DNA of 50,013 bases from positions 1-50,013 of the forward strand of contig DASRPD010000035.1 of assembly GCA_035646535.1 (NCBI GenBank). Direction: 5' to 3'. This stretch comes from DASRPD01 sp035646535 (GTDB taxonomy: Bacteria > Actinomycetota > Acidimicrobiia > IMCC26256 > JANYLB01). A program made the position numbers and the translations under genes. The notes beneath the pieces were generated by a model. That model was not told the DNA's origin. It did no database searches and was given only the letters and a program-made list of their open reading frames with translations. The first letter of the stretch is position 1. Each line of letters starts with the position of its first letter. Positions 1 through 7,893 of the stretch are shown here, piece by piece.

Positions 1-1
1 G

Positions 2-703
2 AACCCAACGTGGGGCTACCGGCGCGTGCATGGCGAACTGTGCCGCATCGGCCACCGGATCGCCGCGTCGACGGTCTGGACGATCCTGCGGGCGGCGGGG
101 ATCGACCCGGCCCCCGGGCGGACTGGACCGACCTGGGCCCAGTTCATCCGCACCCAAGCGAAAGCCATCCTCGCGACGGACTTCGCGTGCGTGGACACCG
201 CGACGCTGCGGCGGTTCCATGTGTTGTTCTTCATCGAGATCGGCACGCGACGGGTGCATCTCGGTGGGATCACCACGAACCCGACCGGACCATGGACCAC
301 CCAAGCCGCCCGCAACTTCTTGATGAACATCGACCGTCACTTCCGGTTCGTCATCCACGACGGTGCCGGCCAATACGCCCGCTCATTCGACGCCGTATTC
401 GAAGCCGAACACATCACGGCGATCACGACACCACCACGCGCGCCGATGGCCAACGCGTACGCGGAACGATGGGTCCGAACGCTGCGGCACGAGTTGCTCG
501 ACCGCACCATCATCTGGAACGAACGCCAACTCCGAACGCTGCTCGTCGACTACATCGACCACTACAACCTGCGCCGCCCCCACCGGTCACTCGATCAAGC
601 CGCCCCGGGCGACACCAACGTCGTCATGATCGACTCCGACCCGCCGATCGTGCGACGCGCCCGCTGCGGCGGACTCATCAACGAATACCGCCACGCCGCC
701 TAA
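2..703 (+). CDS. IS transposase, DDE integrase core (5'-truncated by window edge)
   Basis: C-terminal part of an IS3/IS481-like transposase with an rve integrase core. It would catalyse DNA strand transfer of an insertion sequence. The reading frame is open from base 2 and enters with NPTWGYRRVHGEL, the usual end of the HTH_21 segment, so the true start lies outside the window. Counting from the first internal Met (base 26), the catalytic triad is D52 (ATDF), D112 (IHDG) and E147 (NAYAERW). The 35-residue step between D112 and E147 is the classic D,D-35-E spacing. The C-terminus has the typical HYNLRRPHRSLDQ. The second motif reads HDGAGQYAR rather than the usual RDRDAKF. No terminal inverted repeat could be assigned. 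It lies 5' of a broken tyrosine recombinase, which fits a mobile-element graveyard. Confidence 0.88.
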   Translation, partial: NPTWGYRRVHGELCRIGHRIAASTVWTILRAAGIDPAPGRTGPTWAQFIRTQAKAILATDFACVDTATLRRFHVLFFIEIGTRRVHLGGITTNPTGPWTTQAARNFLMNIDRHFRFVIHDGAGQYARSFDAVFEAEHITAITTPPRAPMANAYAERWVRTLRHELLDRTIIWNERQLRTLLVDYIDHYNLRRPHRSLDQAAPGDTNVVMIDSDPPIVRRARCGGLINEYRHAA

Positions 704-842
704 CCCGCATCCCGACGCCGGCCACGGCCACCGCAGCTAGTTCAACGCGTCCGAACGCATCAGACGCGAACCGGAACGTCCCCGCCCGACCGAATCCCAC
801 CCCGTCCAACCCACTGACGCGTCAGAGAAACACCGTCGATGG

Positions 843-1064
843 TTTTCCGGCACCTACAGGCCGCACGACACCCGCCACACCGCCGCCACGCTCCTGCTCG
901 AAGCCGGCATCCCGGTCAAGGTCGTGAGTGAGCGCCTCGGCCACAGCACCACCTCGATCACCGCCGACCTGTACCAGCACGTCGCGCCGCACATGCAGGA
1001 GGAAGCGGCCAACAAGCTCGGCGCCATGCTCCTCGGCGAGCCGGAACCGAAGGCCGAGGGCTGA
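843..1064 (+). pseudogene. 3' remnant of a tyrosine recombinase/integrase
   Basis: A 73-codon stretch encodes only the catalytic C-terminal end of a phage-type tyrosine recombinase. Seen motifs are PHDTRHTAATLLLEAG (box II, with the H-x-x-R pair), ERLGHSTTSIT (the conserved His/Trp position) and the nucleophile region LYQHV. The stop is at 1062-1064. Upstream in the same frame no recombinase-like sequence can be recognised, and there is no start codon in a sensible place, so the first two thirds of the protein are missing. The fragment probably came from an integrative element that was later rearranged, perhaps by the neighbouring IS. It is relevant because tRNA-fMet, a common type of integration target, lies 4.4 kb away. 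Confidence 0.8.
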
Positions 1065-1184
1065 TCCTCCCGGGTCGGCCAGGTCCATTCCGCACCCAAA
1101 GTGGGCGGACCCGCAACGCCCTGACCAGCGGTTTTGCTCTGCTCTAGATCGAGCCCGGGTCTATTCGGCTTCTAATCGGGGGGG

Positions 1185-2579
1185 TCAGCCGGGGCCCAGA
1201 ACCCAGGTCGCGCCTCGCCCGTGACCCTCCGGATGCACCAGTCCATGATCACGGAGCCGGCCGAGCAGGTCTCGGGTGGTCGCGTCTGGAAGACCGAGCT
1301 GGTCGGCAAGGTCGCCCCGTTGGACTGGCCCTGCGGCCAGCGCTCGGAGGGCGCTCGCCTCTACATCGGTGATGGCGGTGCTCGACCCGTCGGGCGAGAT
1401 CCAGTAGCCCTTGCGGGGAATGGCACAGGTAACGGCCGCGGGTGTGGCTGAGAACACGGGCCGACCCAAGCCACTGGCCGCGCAGAGGCGCACCATCCTG
1501 AGCGTGCCCGAGCCGAGCTGGTCCACGATCCCTCGGCGGTAGAGCGCCCCGATGATGAGCGGGTTCCACGGGTGCGAACCGTGTGGGATGTAGAGGTCGG
1601 TCGTCGTCAGTCCGAAGTGAAGCCCGCCCGGCGACACGACCTCAAGGCGATCCGTGTACACCCGCACCTGCACCCTTCCGGCCGTTGCGTAGTCGCGGTG
1701 GGCGAAGGCGTTTGCCAGCGCCTCCCGGATCACGAGCTCGGGGATCTCAAGCCCGACCTCGGCTTGGAGTCCTTCGAGGTGCACTGGCTCGGTGAGGTGC
1801 TCGCGGCAGAAGTCGAACGACTCGCGCAAAGAGGCGAAGGCGTTGCGCTCGACCAGCGCCTCGTCGAGCAGATCCTCGCCGAGATCCGTGCCGTCGACGG
1901 CAACGACGTGGCACCCGAGCATCGAGTACTCGCCGCCGATGGAACCCTCGCCGGCGAACAGGGTGATGGCTGCGCGGTTCGGCTCCCCATCGTCATCGGC
2001 GAGGCCCAGGCCGCGAAGGACGTCGGGTACGTCGGCACCGGCCTCGAACGGAGCGCGGTTGTTGGCGATGGCGTCGTCGCGAAAGGCGGTGACCTCAGCT
2101 TCATCGATTGCCCCCAGATCGCGAGCGGCAGGCGCAAGCTCCCACCGGTCGAAGCCGTGCGCCCGTTCGAGCACGAGCGACAGCTGAACCTCGTCGGGCA
2201 TGTCGACCGTGGCCGCGCCCGAGCGGACGTAGTAGTTGCCCTTGTAGGCGTAGGGCTTCGAGTGCCCACTCGGCACCGTGACAGCCAACACCTCGCGGCC
2301 ATCGCCGTCGGGAACGGCGACCCGCTCGATGGGGGGCGGATACATCGGATGGATGTCTCGGCAGGCCTGTGTCACATCTTCGAGCGTCTTCTCGGCCACC
2401 TGCTGCCCGAAGACGTTGCTGTTCGGCCGAATGCCGAACAGCACGGTTCCGCCCTGGCCGTTGAGCATCGCCGACAACGTCCTCGCCGCCTCTTGGCGCT
2501 GCCCGGTCGTCTCCTTGAACTCGACGGTCTCTGACTCCCCGCCCTCGGCGAAGGCGGCGACGTCCTCAGGCGTGATCAC
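1185..2579 (-). CDS. Schlafen AlbA_2 / HATPase_c_4 ATP-binding protein
   Basis: Protein of the divergent AAA_4/Schlafen AlbA_2 group, often annotated as a putative DNA- or RNA-binding protein or RecG-related regulator. The N-terminal AlbA_2 domain contains ESETVEFKET and LNGQGGTVLFGI. The middle holds the HATPase_c_4-like segment with IREALANAFAHRDY and GSGTLRMVRL. The C-terminus (VEASALRALAAG to HGLVHPEG) looks like a winged helix. The GTG at 2579 (VITPEDV) is preferred because the upstream 43 codons have lower GC3 and no family similarity. The alternative ATG at 2708 overlaps the upstream stop as TGATG, which would couple translation with the AbiJ-like gene. AlbA_2 proteins are frequent in defence islands and toxin/antitoxin-type loci, but the exact role here is unknown. 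Confidence 0.85.
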   Translation of the reverse strand: MITPEDVAAFAEGGESETVEFKETTGQRQEAARTLSAMLNGQGGTVLFGIRPNSNVFGQQVAEKTLEDVTQACRDIHPMYPPPIERVAVPDGDGREVLAVTVPSGHSKPYAYKGNYYVRSGAATVDMPDEVQLSLVLERAHGFDRWELAPAARDLGAIDEAEVTAFRDDAIANNRAPFEAGADVPDVLRGLGLADDDGEPNRAAITLFAGEGSIGGEYSMLGCHVVAVDGTDLGEDLLDEALVERNAFASLRESFDFCREHLTEPVHLEGLQAEVGLEIPELVIREALANAFAHRDYATAGRVQVRVYTDRLEVVSPGGLHFGLTTTDLYIPHGSHPWNPLIIGALYRRGIVDQLGSGTLRMVRLCAASGLGRPVFSATPAAVTCAIPRKGYWISPDGSSTAITDVEASALRALAAGPVQRGDLADQLGLPDATTRDLLGRLRDHGLVHPEGHGRGATWVLGPG

Positions 2580-2707
2580 CGACCCAGTATCGCCCGCGAA
2601 AGTGCAACGCCCGCGCGCATTGGGGGACCGCACGCGCAGAGGCCCGCCGAGGCGGCTGGGTGGATGGTTTATAGCTTCCCCGCTCACCTTCGGCAGCGCA
2701 AGACCCA

Positions 2708-4102
2708 TCAGCTCCTCGAGTCCCGGGCCTCCAGGGTGATGTCGTGGAACCGAAGGAGTGACTCGAAGAACTCCCGGACAAGCTGTTCACCCTCGGCATG
2801 ATCCGCCACCTCGTTGCCGCCGATCCGGAAGACGTCGTAGCCAGCGAGCTGCAGGCGCCGGTCCTCACGGACCATCTCCGCGTACCGTGACGGCGAGGCC
2901 TTCCTGCCTTCGTCTGCGTAGTGCTGGACGCCGTCGAGTTCGACCACGACTCGCTTGTGACGCGGCAAGAGGATGAGGAAATCCATTCTCTGTCGCGGGA
3001 GAGGTCCAGCTGATAGCCGCTGCCAGCGGCTGTAGGGGTCGTAGTGCAGGTAGACCTGCGGGATGAGGGCCGGGAGGTCGAAGCCGTAGTCCCGGTACAA
3101 GCCGGCGTAGGTGCGCAGGACGAGCCCCTCGGCGCCGTTGAGCCCGGCCGTCAGCCGTCGATGGAGATCCAGGGCGACCGCTCGCTCATCATCGCCGGGG
3201 TGCGCTTCGCCCCACCATGCGACGAGCTTGCGCCAGGTCAGGCCGGTGTCGTCGAGCGGTCGGTCGTAGACGAGGCAGTACTCGGAGTTCGCCGTGATCT
3301 CGATGTCGTTGTTGACGGCGTCCCGAAGCACGATCTCAGGCTTCGGGCCGTCGGCGGCAAAGATCAGGTTCTTGAGGGCGCCGTGCGCCTTCGTTGTATC
3401 GCTCGCATCGAACGCCGCAACGACCGAGGAGAGCGACGCACCGTCGAACTCCTGCAGGACACGCCGAGCAAGCACCAGCAGCTCCGGCTCGGACTTCGAC
3501 TTGAGCCGTTCGAGCACGTAGCCGCGCTTGCTGCTGTGGGGATCGTCGTACTGGTCACGCGGCGGGTCGAGCCCGAGCTCCTCCTCGCAAAACTCGGCTA
3601 CGTCGTAAGACTTCAGGTTGTCCCTGATCGCCTCAGCGATGCTCTCCCGAACCTGGCGCCTGGTGATCGAGGGCTTGCTGACCTGGCGCCACCCGAACAC
3701 CGGTCGGCCCGAGATCGTCGACTCGCGGTACAGCTCGAATCCGTCATGCCGGAGGTGGTCGTTGTACATGGCCACGATGGTCTGCACCGCTTCGCGATCG
3801 CTACGCACTTCGGGATGCAGGGTTTCGGCCAAGAATCGAAGGAACGGGACATCGTCGTCGGTGTCATTCAGGCCGAACCTCGTGTCATCGAAGATCCAGT
3901 CGTCGTCCCAGTCGAAGTTGTTGATCCGGTGCTGAATGAAGTCGCCGAAGGCGTCCGGATAGCGCTCGTCGTGGGAAGGGAGCACTTCGAGGTCATACAG
4001 ACGGCGGAGGAAATCGAGTTCGTCGAGATCCCACCACCACCAGTGGCCCCGAGCAACAAGCTCTCGAGTCAGCGCTCGCCTCGTCACCCCGGTCACGGCC
4101 AT
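2708..4102 (-). CDS. AbiJ-NTD-like protein with C-terminal DUF559/VSR-type nuclease domain
   Basis: Probable phage-defence (abortive infection) protein of 464 residues. The N-terminal region (WWWWDLDELDFLRRLYDLE, HRINNFDWDDDW, ISGRPVFGWRQ) resembles the AbiJ N-terminal domain family recalled from actinobacterial defence proteins. The C-terminal part has a PD-(D/E)xK nuclease pattern of the DUF559/VSR kind: MDFLILL, then VVVELDGVQHY (E-x-D) and EDRRLQLAGYDVFRIGG. The ATG at 4102 was chosen because upstream translation is arginine/serine-rich non-coding-like sequence. A GTG twelve codons upstream of VTGV cannot be excluded and no strong Shine-Dalgarno is visible. The stop overlaps a possible start of the Schlafen-type gene, so the two are likely one operon. 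The nuclease would be expected to act on phage or host nucleic acid; this is inference. Confidence 0.8.
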   Translation of the reverse strand: MAVTGVTRRALTRELVARGHWWWWDLDELDFLRRLYDLEVLPSHDERYPDAFGDFIQHRINNFDWDDDWIFDDTRFGLNDTDDDVPFLRFLAETLHPEVRSDREAVQTIVAMYNDHLRHDGFELYRESTISGRPVFGWRQVSKPSITRRQVRESIAEAIRDNLKSYDVAEFCEEELGLDPPRDQYDDPHSSKRGYVLERLKSKSEPELLVLARRVLQEFDGASLSSVVAAFDASDTTKAHGALKNLIFAADGPKPEIVLRDAVNNDIEITANSEYCLVYDRPLDDTGLTWRKLVAWWGEAHPGDDERAVALDLHRRLTAGLNGAEGLVLRTYAGLYRDYGFDLPALIPQVYLHYDPYSRWQRLSAGPLPRQRMDFLILLPRHKRVVVELDGVQHYADEGRKASPSRYAEMVREDRRLQLAGYDVFRIGGNEVADHAEGEQLVREFFESLLRFHDITLEARDSRS

Positions 4103-4187
4103 ATCGAACGATACGTCCGACACAATCCAGACGGGCCGACCGCCGGCCCCTCCGTCGACGGGCGTCGCGCATGGGTACTGTCGAAGG

Positions 4188-4346
4188 ATGATCGAGACTC
4201 GGGTTGAGGGCGTTGAGGCGCCCGCATCCACCGACACAGTTCGTCGGGTGGTCGCCGGCGGAGCGGTCACCGCGTCGGTCGTTGGAGTCCTCATCCTCGC
4301 CAGCCGCCAGGTGCACCCCGACTCGACGGAGTTCCTCGTGGCTTGA
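4188..4346 (+). CDS. small single-pass membrane protein (52 aa), unknown
   Basis: Short reading frame beginning MIETRVEGVEAP and ending EFLVA. Residues about 20-42 (RRVVAGGAVTASVVGVLILA) form one plausible membrane helix. The stop at 4344-4346 is three bases before the ATG of the next membrane protein, which supports translation as a two-gene unit. GAAGG directly abuts the ATG, which is poor spacing for a ribosome binding site, so the gene is tentative. It is divergent from the AbiJ-like nuclease gene with an 85-base gap. Small membrane proteins next to defence nucleases can be immunity or sensor partners, but nothing in this sequence shows that. Confidence 0.45.
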   Translation: MIETRVEGVEAPASTDTVRRVVAGGAVTASVVGVLILASRQVHPDSTEFLVA

Positions 4347-4349
4347 CTC

Positions 4350-4988
4350 ATGCTGCTCGCCGGCCTATTCATCGCGTTCCTAGCCCTTCGACGCGAGGAC
4401 CTGCGGCGCGTGTCGGTCGTCGCTGTGCCTGTGCTGGTCGTGCTCGCGCTCATTGGCTGGCTCCGCCCGACCAACCTGGTGGCCATCGACCTGCTCCTCG
4501 GACACCCAGCGCTCTTCCTCTTCATGGCAGCGATCGCTACCGAGCGCGCCTTCTTCCCACTCGCCAACCCGCGTGTAAGCGAAGCGTGCCGCCTCCTGCT
4601 CGTCCCCGTGTTCCTCATAGCGCTCGTGTGGGGAGGGATCGCCGTCCTGACGGATACGCACCGCACCTTCCAGGGTTCGACGCAGGCATCAGAGGGACCT
4701 GCACGCATCGACTCGGCCGTCGGCGGATGGGACGGTGGCTGTACCGACAGCCACAGCTATCTGCGGTCGGGATCGGGGTTCGGGCTGCGAGAGCAGTACC
4801 TGGGAGACGCCTGCCAGGGCTCGCCGGTCTTCGATACCTACCGCATCGATGGCGACCCACCCGGCGTCACACATGCGGGAGGCGCCGCGTTGATGTGCGC
4901 CCCCGGCGATGGCAGTGAACAGATCGTGTTCGGGTTCGACCCCGAGACCTTGAGCGGTGCGGAGAAGGCACTGACGCTCTGCGATTGA
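4350..4988 (+). CDS. multi-pass membrane protein with Cys-containing C-terminal ectodomain, unknown
   Basis: A 212-residue protein. The first ~105 residues contain about four hydrophobic segments (MLLAGLFIAFLAL; SVVAVPVLVVLALIGWL; a third around GHPALFLFMAAIA; LLLVPVFLIALVWGGIAVL). The last ~110 residues are polar and hold four cysteines (GGCTDSHSY, GDACQGS, LMCAPGD and LCD at the end), suggesting a disulfide-bonded extracytoplasmic domain. The start ATG follows the stop of the 52-aa gene by three bases. I do not recognise the family. It sits in the accessory region between the defence-like pair and tRNA-fMet, and ends before a hairpin shared with the convergent gene. Confidence 0.7.
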   Translation: MLLAGLFIAFLALRREDLRRVSVVAVPVLVVLALIGWLRPTNLVAIDLLLGHPALFLFMAAIATERAFFPLANPRVSEACRLLLVPVFLIALVWGGIAVLTDTHRTFQGSTQASEGPARIDSAVGGWDGGCTDSHSYLRSGSGFGLREQYLGDACQGSPVFDTYRIDGDPPGVTHAGGAALMCAPGDGSEQIVFGFDPETLSGAEKALTLCD

Positions 4989-5010
4989 CGGAGCCAGACC
5001 TTCGTCGTCA

Positions 5011-5034
5011 GACCATCCGCCAGGAGCGGTGGTC
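5011..5034. terminator. candidate bidirectional terminator hairpin
   Basis: GACCA (5011-5015), CCGC (5017-5020), loop CAGGA, then GCGG and TGGTC (5026-5034). This gives nine base pairs with one bulged T at 5016. It lies between two convergent genes ending at 4988 and 5047, the right place to stop transcription from both sides. No T-tract follows, as is common in high-GC bacteria. Confidence 0.5.
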
Positions 5035-5046
5035 CGCTTCACTGGG

Positions 5047-5340
5047 CTAGCGAAGGAGGTCGTTGATCTGCTGAGGAGCCCGCGCCCGCTGGGTGATCGT
5101 CGGCGGTGACTCGTCGACGATCCACACCGAGCCGCCATCCGCTGACACCGCAGTTCGAGCCCGGACGTCGAGCTTCCGAGCACACGCCCGAGCTGCCCTA
5201 CGCCACCGCTCGATGTCCTCGATGCCCGCCGTTGGCACCTTGTAGATCCCTGGGCCGGCGAAGGCCTCGCGGATCGCCGGTAGGAGCTCGTCAGCGAGTC
5301 GATCGACCCTCACGCGCTCGATGTCGACGACCTTCGCCAC
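5047..5340 (-). CDS. hypothetical protein (97 aa)
   Basis: Small soluble protein beginning VAKVVDIERVRVDRLADELL and ending QQINDLLR. The GTG at 5340 was chosen because GGAGGC lies five to six bases upstream. An in-frame upstream start at 5406 would run into the tRNA 3'-flanking hairpin. The sequence is alpha/beta mixed: a helical N-terminus, IYKVPTAGIEDIERWRRAAR, then SVWIVDES. I do not recognise the family. It is the gene immediately beyond the 3' end of tRNA-fMet, where genes of integrated elements are often found. Confidence 0.6.
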   Translation of the reverse strand: MAKVVDIERVRVDRLADELLPAIREAFAGPGIYKVPTAGIEDIERWRRAARACARKLDVRARTAVSADGGSVWIVDESPPTITQRARAPQQINDLLR

Positions 5341-5395
5341 AACGCCTCCGGATCTTTCGTTTGCAGACCGTTTGCAAGGACCCGCGGATGCGGGC

Positions 5396-5418
5396 GGGCC
5401 CCGCACTCGGCGGGGCCC
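5396..5418 (-). terminator. hairpin downstream of tRNA-fMet
   Basis: Perfect nine-base-pair inverted repeat: GGGCCCCGC (5396-5404), loop ACTCG, GCGGGGCCC (5410-5418). It starts 17 bases after the tRNA 3' CCA end on the minus strand, so it is a good candidate terminator or processing signal for the tRNA transcript. No T-run follows. Confidence 0.65.
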
Positions 5419-5434
5419 TGACCTGCATGTTCGT

Positions 5435-5511
<77 letters not shown>

Positions 5512-5606
5512 GGGCAACGATACCACTCGCCGCCCCGCTCCCAGCAGCGACGCATCCGGTGCACCCGTGACGTCAGACGGCGTCGAGGGACCGGCCCCCG
5601 GCTCGG

Positions 5607-5876
5607 TTGACTCCTGACGTTGGCTGAGCCGATCGCGCGGTACGCGCTCTCCTCCGCGACCCTGCTGATCCCTTGGGTGAGGAGCACGTCCTCGTGCAAC
5701 TCCATCCAGATGTCGTGGTACGAGTCGCACAACACCCCGGCGAAGGCTCCGACAAGCTGACTCGTCGCATCGGCGAGGAGACGGCCGTGCGCGGCTCGGC
5801 CGGCGTCGACGAGCTGCCCGACACCCCTGGTCTCGATGTGGCCGACCAGCCCACTGCCTATGAGCGCAGCCGGCGT
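5607..5876 (-). pseudogene. coding-like remnant directly after the XRE gene stop
   Basis: After the TGA of the XRE gene (5877-5879) the same frame continues for about 90 codons with high GC3 (about 85%) and protein-like composition: IGSGLVGHIETRGVGQLV, AAHGRLLADATSQLVGAFAG, then DSYHDIWMELHEDVLL and GISRVAEESAYRAIGSANV. No ATG opens it; the first usual start is GTG at 5735. Further downstream the frame becomes arginine-rich and runs through tRNA-fMet, which cannot be real coding. It could be the C-terminal half of the XRE protein separated by a nonsense change, or a separate gene whose 3' end was lost next to the tRNA. Function unknown. Confidence 0.35.
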
Positions 5877-6266
5877 TCACGAGGTCGGTGTCACCGGTTG
5901 GGATTCCCGCTGCCGCTCGATGCGGTCCGTCAGCGACGTGAGGAGCCCCTCGACCGTATCGAGGCGCGTCAAGACATCACCCGGGCGTTGCCGGCCACGA
6001 CTCTCGTAGTAGCCGGAGTCCACGAGCAGCGACCCGCGCGGGAGCTGCAATCCGTCCTCGATCCGGGCGCATTCCTCGATGTTCGGGGTACCGGCGCCGC
6101 GTTCGAGCCGGCTCACCCGCGTCTGGGTCAGCGTCGACCGCTCCGCGAGAAGCTTCTGGCTGAACCCGCGCTCCGCGCGCCGAACCCGAAGTGCCCGCGC
6201 GAACTCGAAGTACGTCGGGGTGTCGCTCTCCGTGGCTTCGACGTCGATGGCGTCCATTCGCGGCAT
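5877..6266 (-). CDS. XRE-family helix-turn-helix regulator (129 aa)
   Basis: Cro/C1-type DNA-binding protein. The HTH lies around residues 22-75: FARALRVRRAERGFSQKLLA, then LTQTRVSRLERGAGTPN and ECARIEDGLQLPRGSLL. The C-terminus DVLTRLDTVEGLLTSLTDRI has heptad-like leucines and may dimerise. The ATG at 6266 (MPRMDAID) is supported by GAGGG four bases upstream; an upstream start at 6314 would overlap the preceding gene. It follows the unknown 449-aa gene by 44 bases on the same strand, so the two are likely cotranscribed. Coding-like sequence continues in frame after its stop codon. Confidence 0.82.
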   Translation of the reverse strand: MPRMDAIDVEATESDTPTYFEFARALRVRRAERGFSQKLLAERSTLTQTRVSRLERGAGTPNIEECARIEDGLQLPRGSLLVDSGYYESRGRQRPGDVLTRLDTVEGLLTSLTDRIERQRESQPVTPTS

Positions 6267-6310
6267 TTTACCCTCAATATGTCCTTGGCCGCAGCCAGAT
6301 CCTCCTCGGC

Positions 6311-7660
6311 TCACGGCATGTCGAGCTCGTCGGCTCCGAGCCCCGCCTTCCAGAGTCTGCCGGCGATGACGCGGCGCGCCTGGATGTTCCTGAGAGCCTG
6401 CTCGACCTCGACCTCCACACCTTCGTCGGCAAGCAGCGATCTCGCGACACTCTCGGCGGTGTCTTCGAGGGCCTCGATGCGGCCGATCGTGTCGTCACCG
6501 GTCCCCATGAGCTGTCCGAGAACCTGCGACAGATGGCCGACCACCCACCCGCACGCGTATTGCTCGGCGCGCCATGATCGACGCTCCTCGGGCGTGGGCC
6601 GCAACGATCGGACGGTCGTCAGATCGAACGGCATGTACGCGGAACGACCCTCGGTCGAGGTCCCGATCGACGACGCGACGGAGACGACTCGACGAAACGT
6701 CAGCCACTCGACGCGCCGCACGAGCTCGGGCACGGCCCGTTCCACCTTCTCGAACTCATCCAGCACTTCGCGGGCGAGCCGCCCGAGCTCGAGCGCGGCC
6801 GGAACACTCCGGGGCTCGCTGACGAGAGCTGCTTCGAACGAGCGCAGCGCCGAAGACCCGAATGAGCTGCCGCCGGTCACACCATCGGCTGGTTCGAGCG
6901 CGATCGCGCGAACCACGATGCAGTGCACCGCCCCGTTCAGCAACAACACACACGCGTGCAGGAACTTGCCCGCGCTCTCGATCTCCTGCACCTCCTCGCC
7001 GGCGTGTCGTGCCGGCGCGGAGGCTGATCCGCCGAGAAGGGCCTCCGGAGTTTGGAGGAGCGCCAGAAAGAGCTCTTCGAGTTGGCGGAGTCGAGTCTGG
7101 AGAGGATCCTCGACGCCGGTCAGCGACCAGACCATGCCGAGGATCTCATGGGCAACCCACGCCGAGCTTCGGAGCAGCTCCCGCATGAGCTCGCGGTCGG
7201 CCGGAAACGTGCTCTGGCGTGCGTCGGACACGTCGAGGAACGTGAGGTCGAGGGGTTCGAGCGGAGGTGAGAGCGAGCTTCGGAAGCCTGCCCCGATCTC
7301 CTGCAACCAGCTTGCGAAGAGACGCCACTCGTCGGTCGGCGCGAGGAGCGGCGACAGTCGCTCGATCTCCGCCAACAACGTGGCGCATTCCGCCGCGCGC
7401 AACGCCACAGTATGGGTCTGCGCGAGCGCGCGGTCGTCCCACGGGTGGTCGTAGTCCCAGGCGATCGCGGCAGCGGGATCAGTGAGCCCGCCGTCGCGTG
7501 AGTGCTCGGACTGCAACCGGGCCCATGCGCTGATCGCCATGAACGTCGCCACGGCGTGCACGATCAGGCACGACTGGATCTTGAGGCCCTGGTCCGGCCA
7601 GATCCCGCCGCGCGGACCCTCACCCAAGGCCCTCGAGACCTCGGGGCCGTCGTCGACCAT
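6311..7660 (-). CDS. hypothetical alpha-helical protein (449 aa)
   Basis: A mostly helical cytoplasmic protein. Recognisable landmarks are LIVHAVATFMAISAWARLQ near the N-terminus, LRAAECATLLAEIERLSPLL, RELLRSSAWVAHEILGMVW, FLHACVLLLNGAVHCIV and a C-terminal ESVARSLLADEGVEVEVEQA. No catalytic motif is visible. The ATG at 7660 (MVDDGPEV) has GGAGG six bases upstream; a GTG two codons earlier is less well spaced. It is the first gene of a unit continuing into the XRE regulator. The combination of an unknown helical protein with a small XRE regulator is seen in accessory loci, but I do not recognise this family. Confidence 0.75.
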   Translation of the reverse strand: MVDDGPEVSRALGEGPRGGIWPDQGLKIQSCLIVHAVATFMAISAWARLQSEHSRDGGLTDPAAAIAWDYDHPWDDRALAQTHTVALRAAECATLLAEIERLSPLLAPTDEWRLFASWLQEIGAGFRSSLSPPLEPLDLTFLDVSDARQSTFPADRELMRELLRSSAWVAHEILGMVWSLTGVEDPLQTRLRQLEELFLALLQTPEALLGGSASAPARHAGEEVQEIESAGKFLHACVLLLNGAVHCIVVRAIALEPADGVTGGSSFGSSALRSFEAALVSEPRSVPAALELGRLAREVLDEFEKVERAVPELVRRVEWLTFRRVVSVASSIGTSTEGRSAYMPFDLTTVRSLRPTPEERRSWRAEQYACGWVVGHLSQVLGQLMGTGDDTIGRIEALEDTAESVARSLLADEGVEVEVEQALRNIQARRVIAGRLWKAGLGADELDMP

Positions 7661-7893
7661 CCACACCCTCCGGTTCCGAACCGGAGCCTATCGGTGGGTA
7701 TCGGTACCGCTGGTCCGACAGTACGGCCTCGGCGTGAGCGGCACGACGGAGTCGACCCGTTCAGACCTCGTGGCCTCAGGTGACGCCGGTGGTGGCCGGC
7801 GCAGGTCGGCGCAGGCCGGCGAAGCTGGGACACCCCGTCGGTACTCTCACCGGGAACTTCCTCCGATCGCTGCCCACGACTCGGAGGAATGCC

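Noticed and set aside
2..1064. Intact prophage or complete insertion sequence
   Set aside because: Only a transposase end and an integrase end are present; no structural phage genes and no identifiable terminal inverted repeats.
1065..1184. Attachment site copy of the tRNA-fMet 3' end beside the integrase remnant
   Set aside because: No stretch here matches the tRNA 3' half; the T-arm sequence GGTTCAAATCC is absent.
2580..2708. ATG at 2708 as start of the Schlafen-type protein
   Set aside because: Not preferred because the 43 added residues have lower GC3 and no family likeness; kept as an alternative because of the TGATG coupling.
5673..7454. Long plus-strand reading frame opposite the XRE and 449-aa genes
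   Set aside because: Its translation is Arg/Ser-rich with no domain signal; the minus strand has Shine-Dalgarno sites and an HTH domain. It is an antisense shadow of high GC3 DNA.
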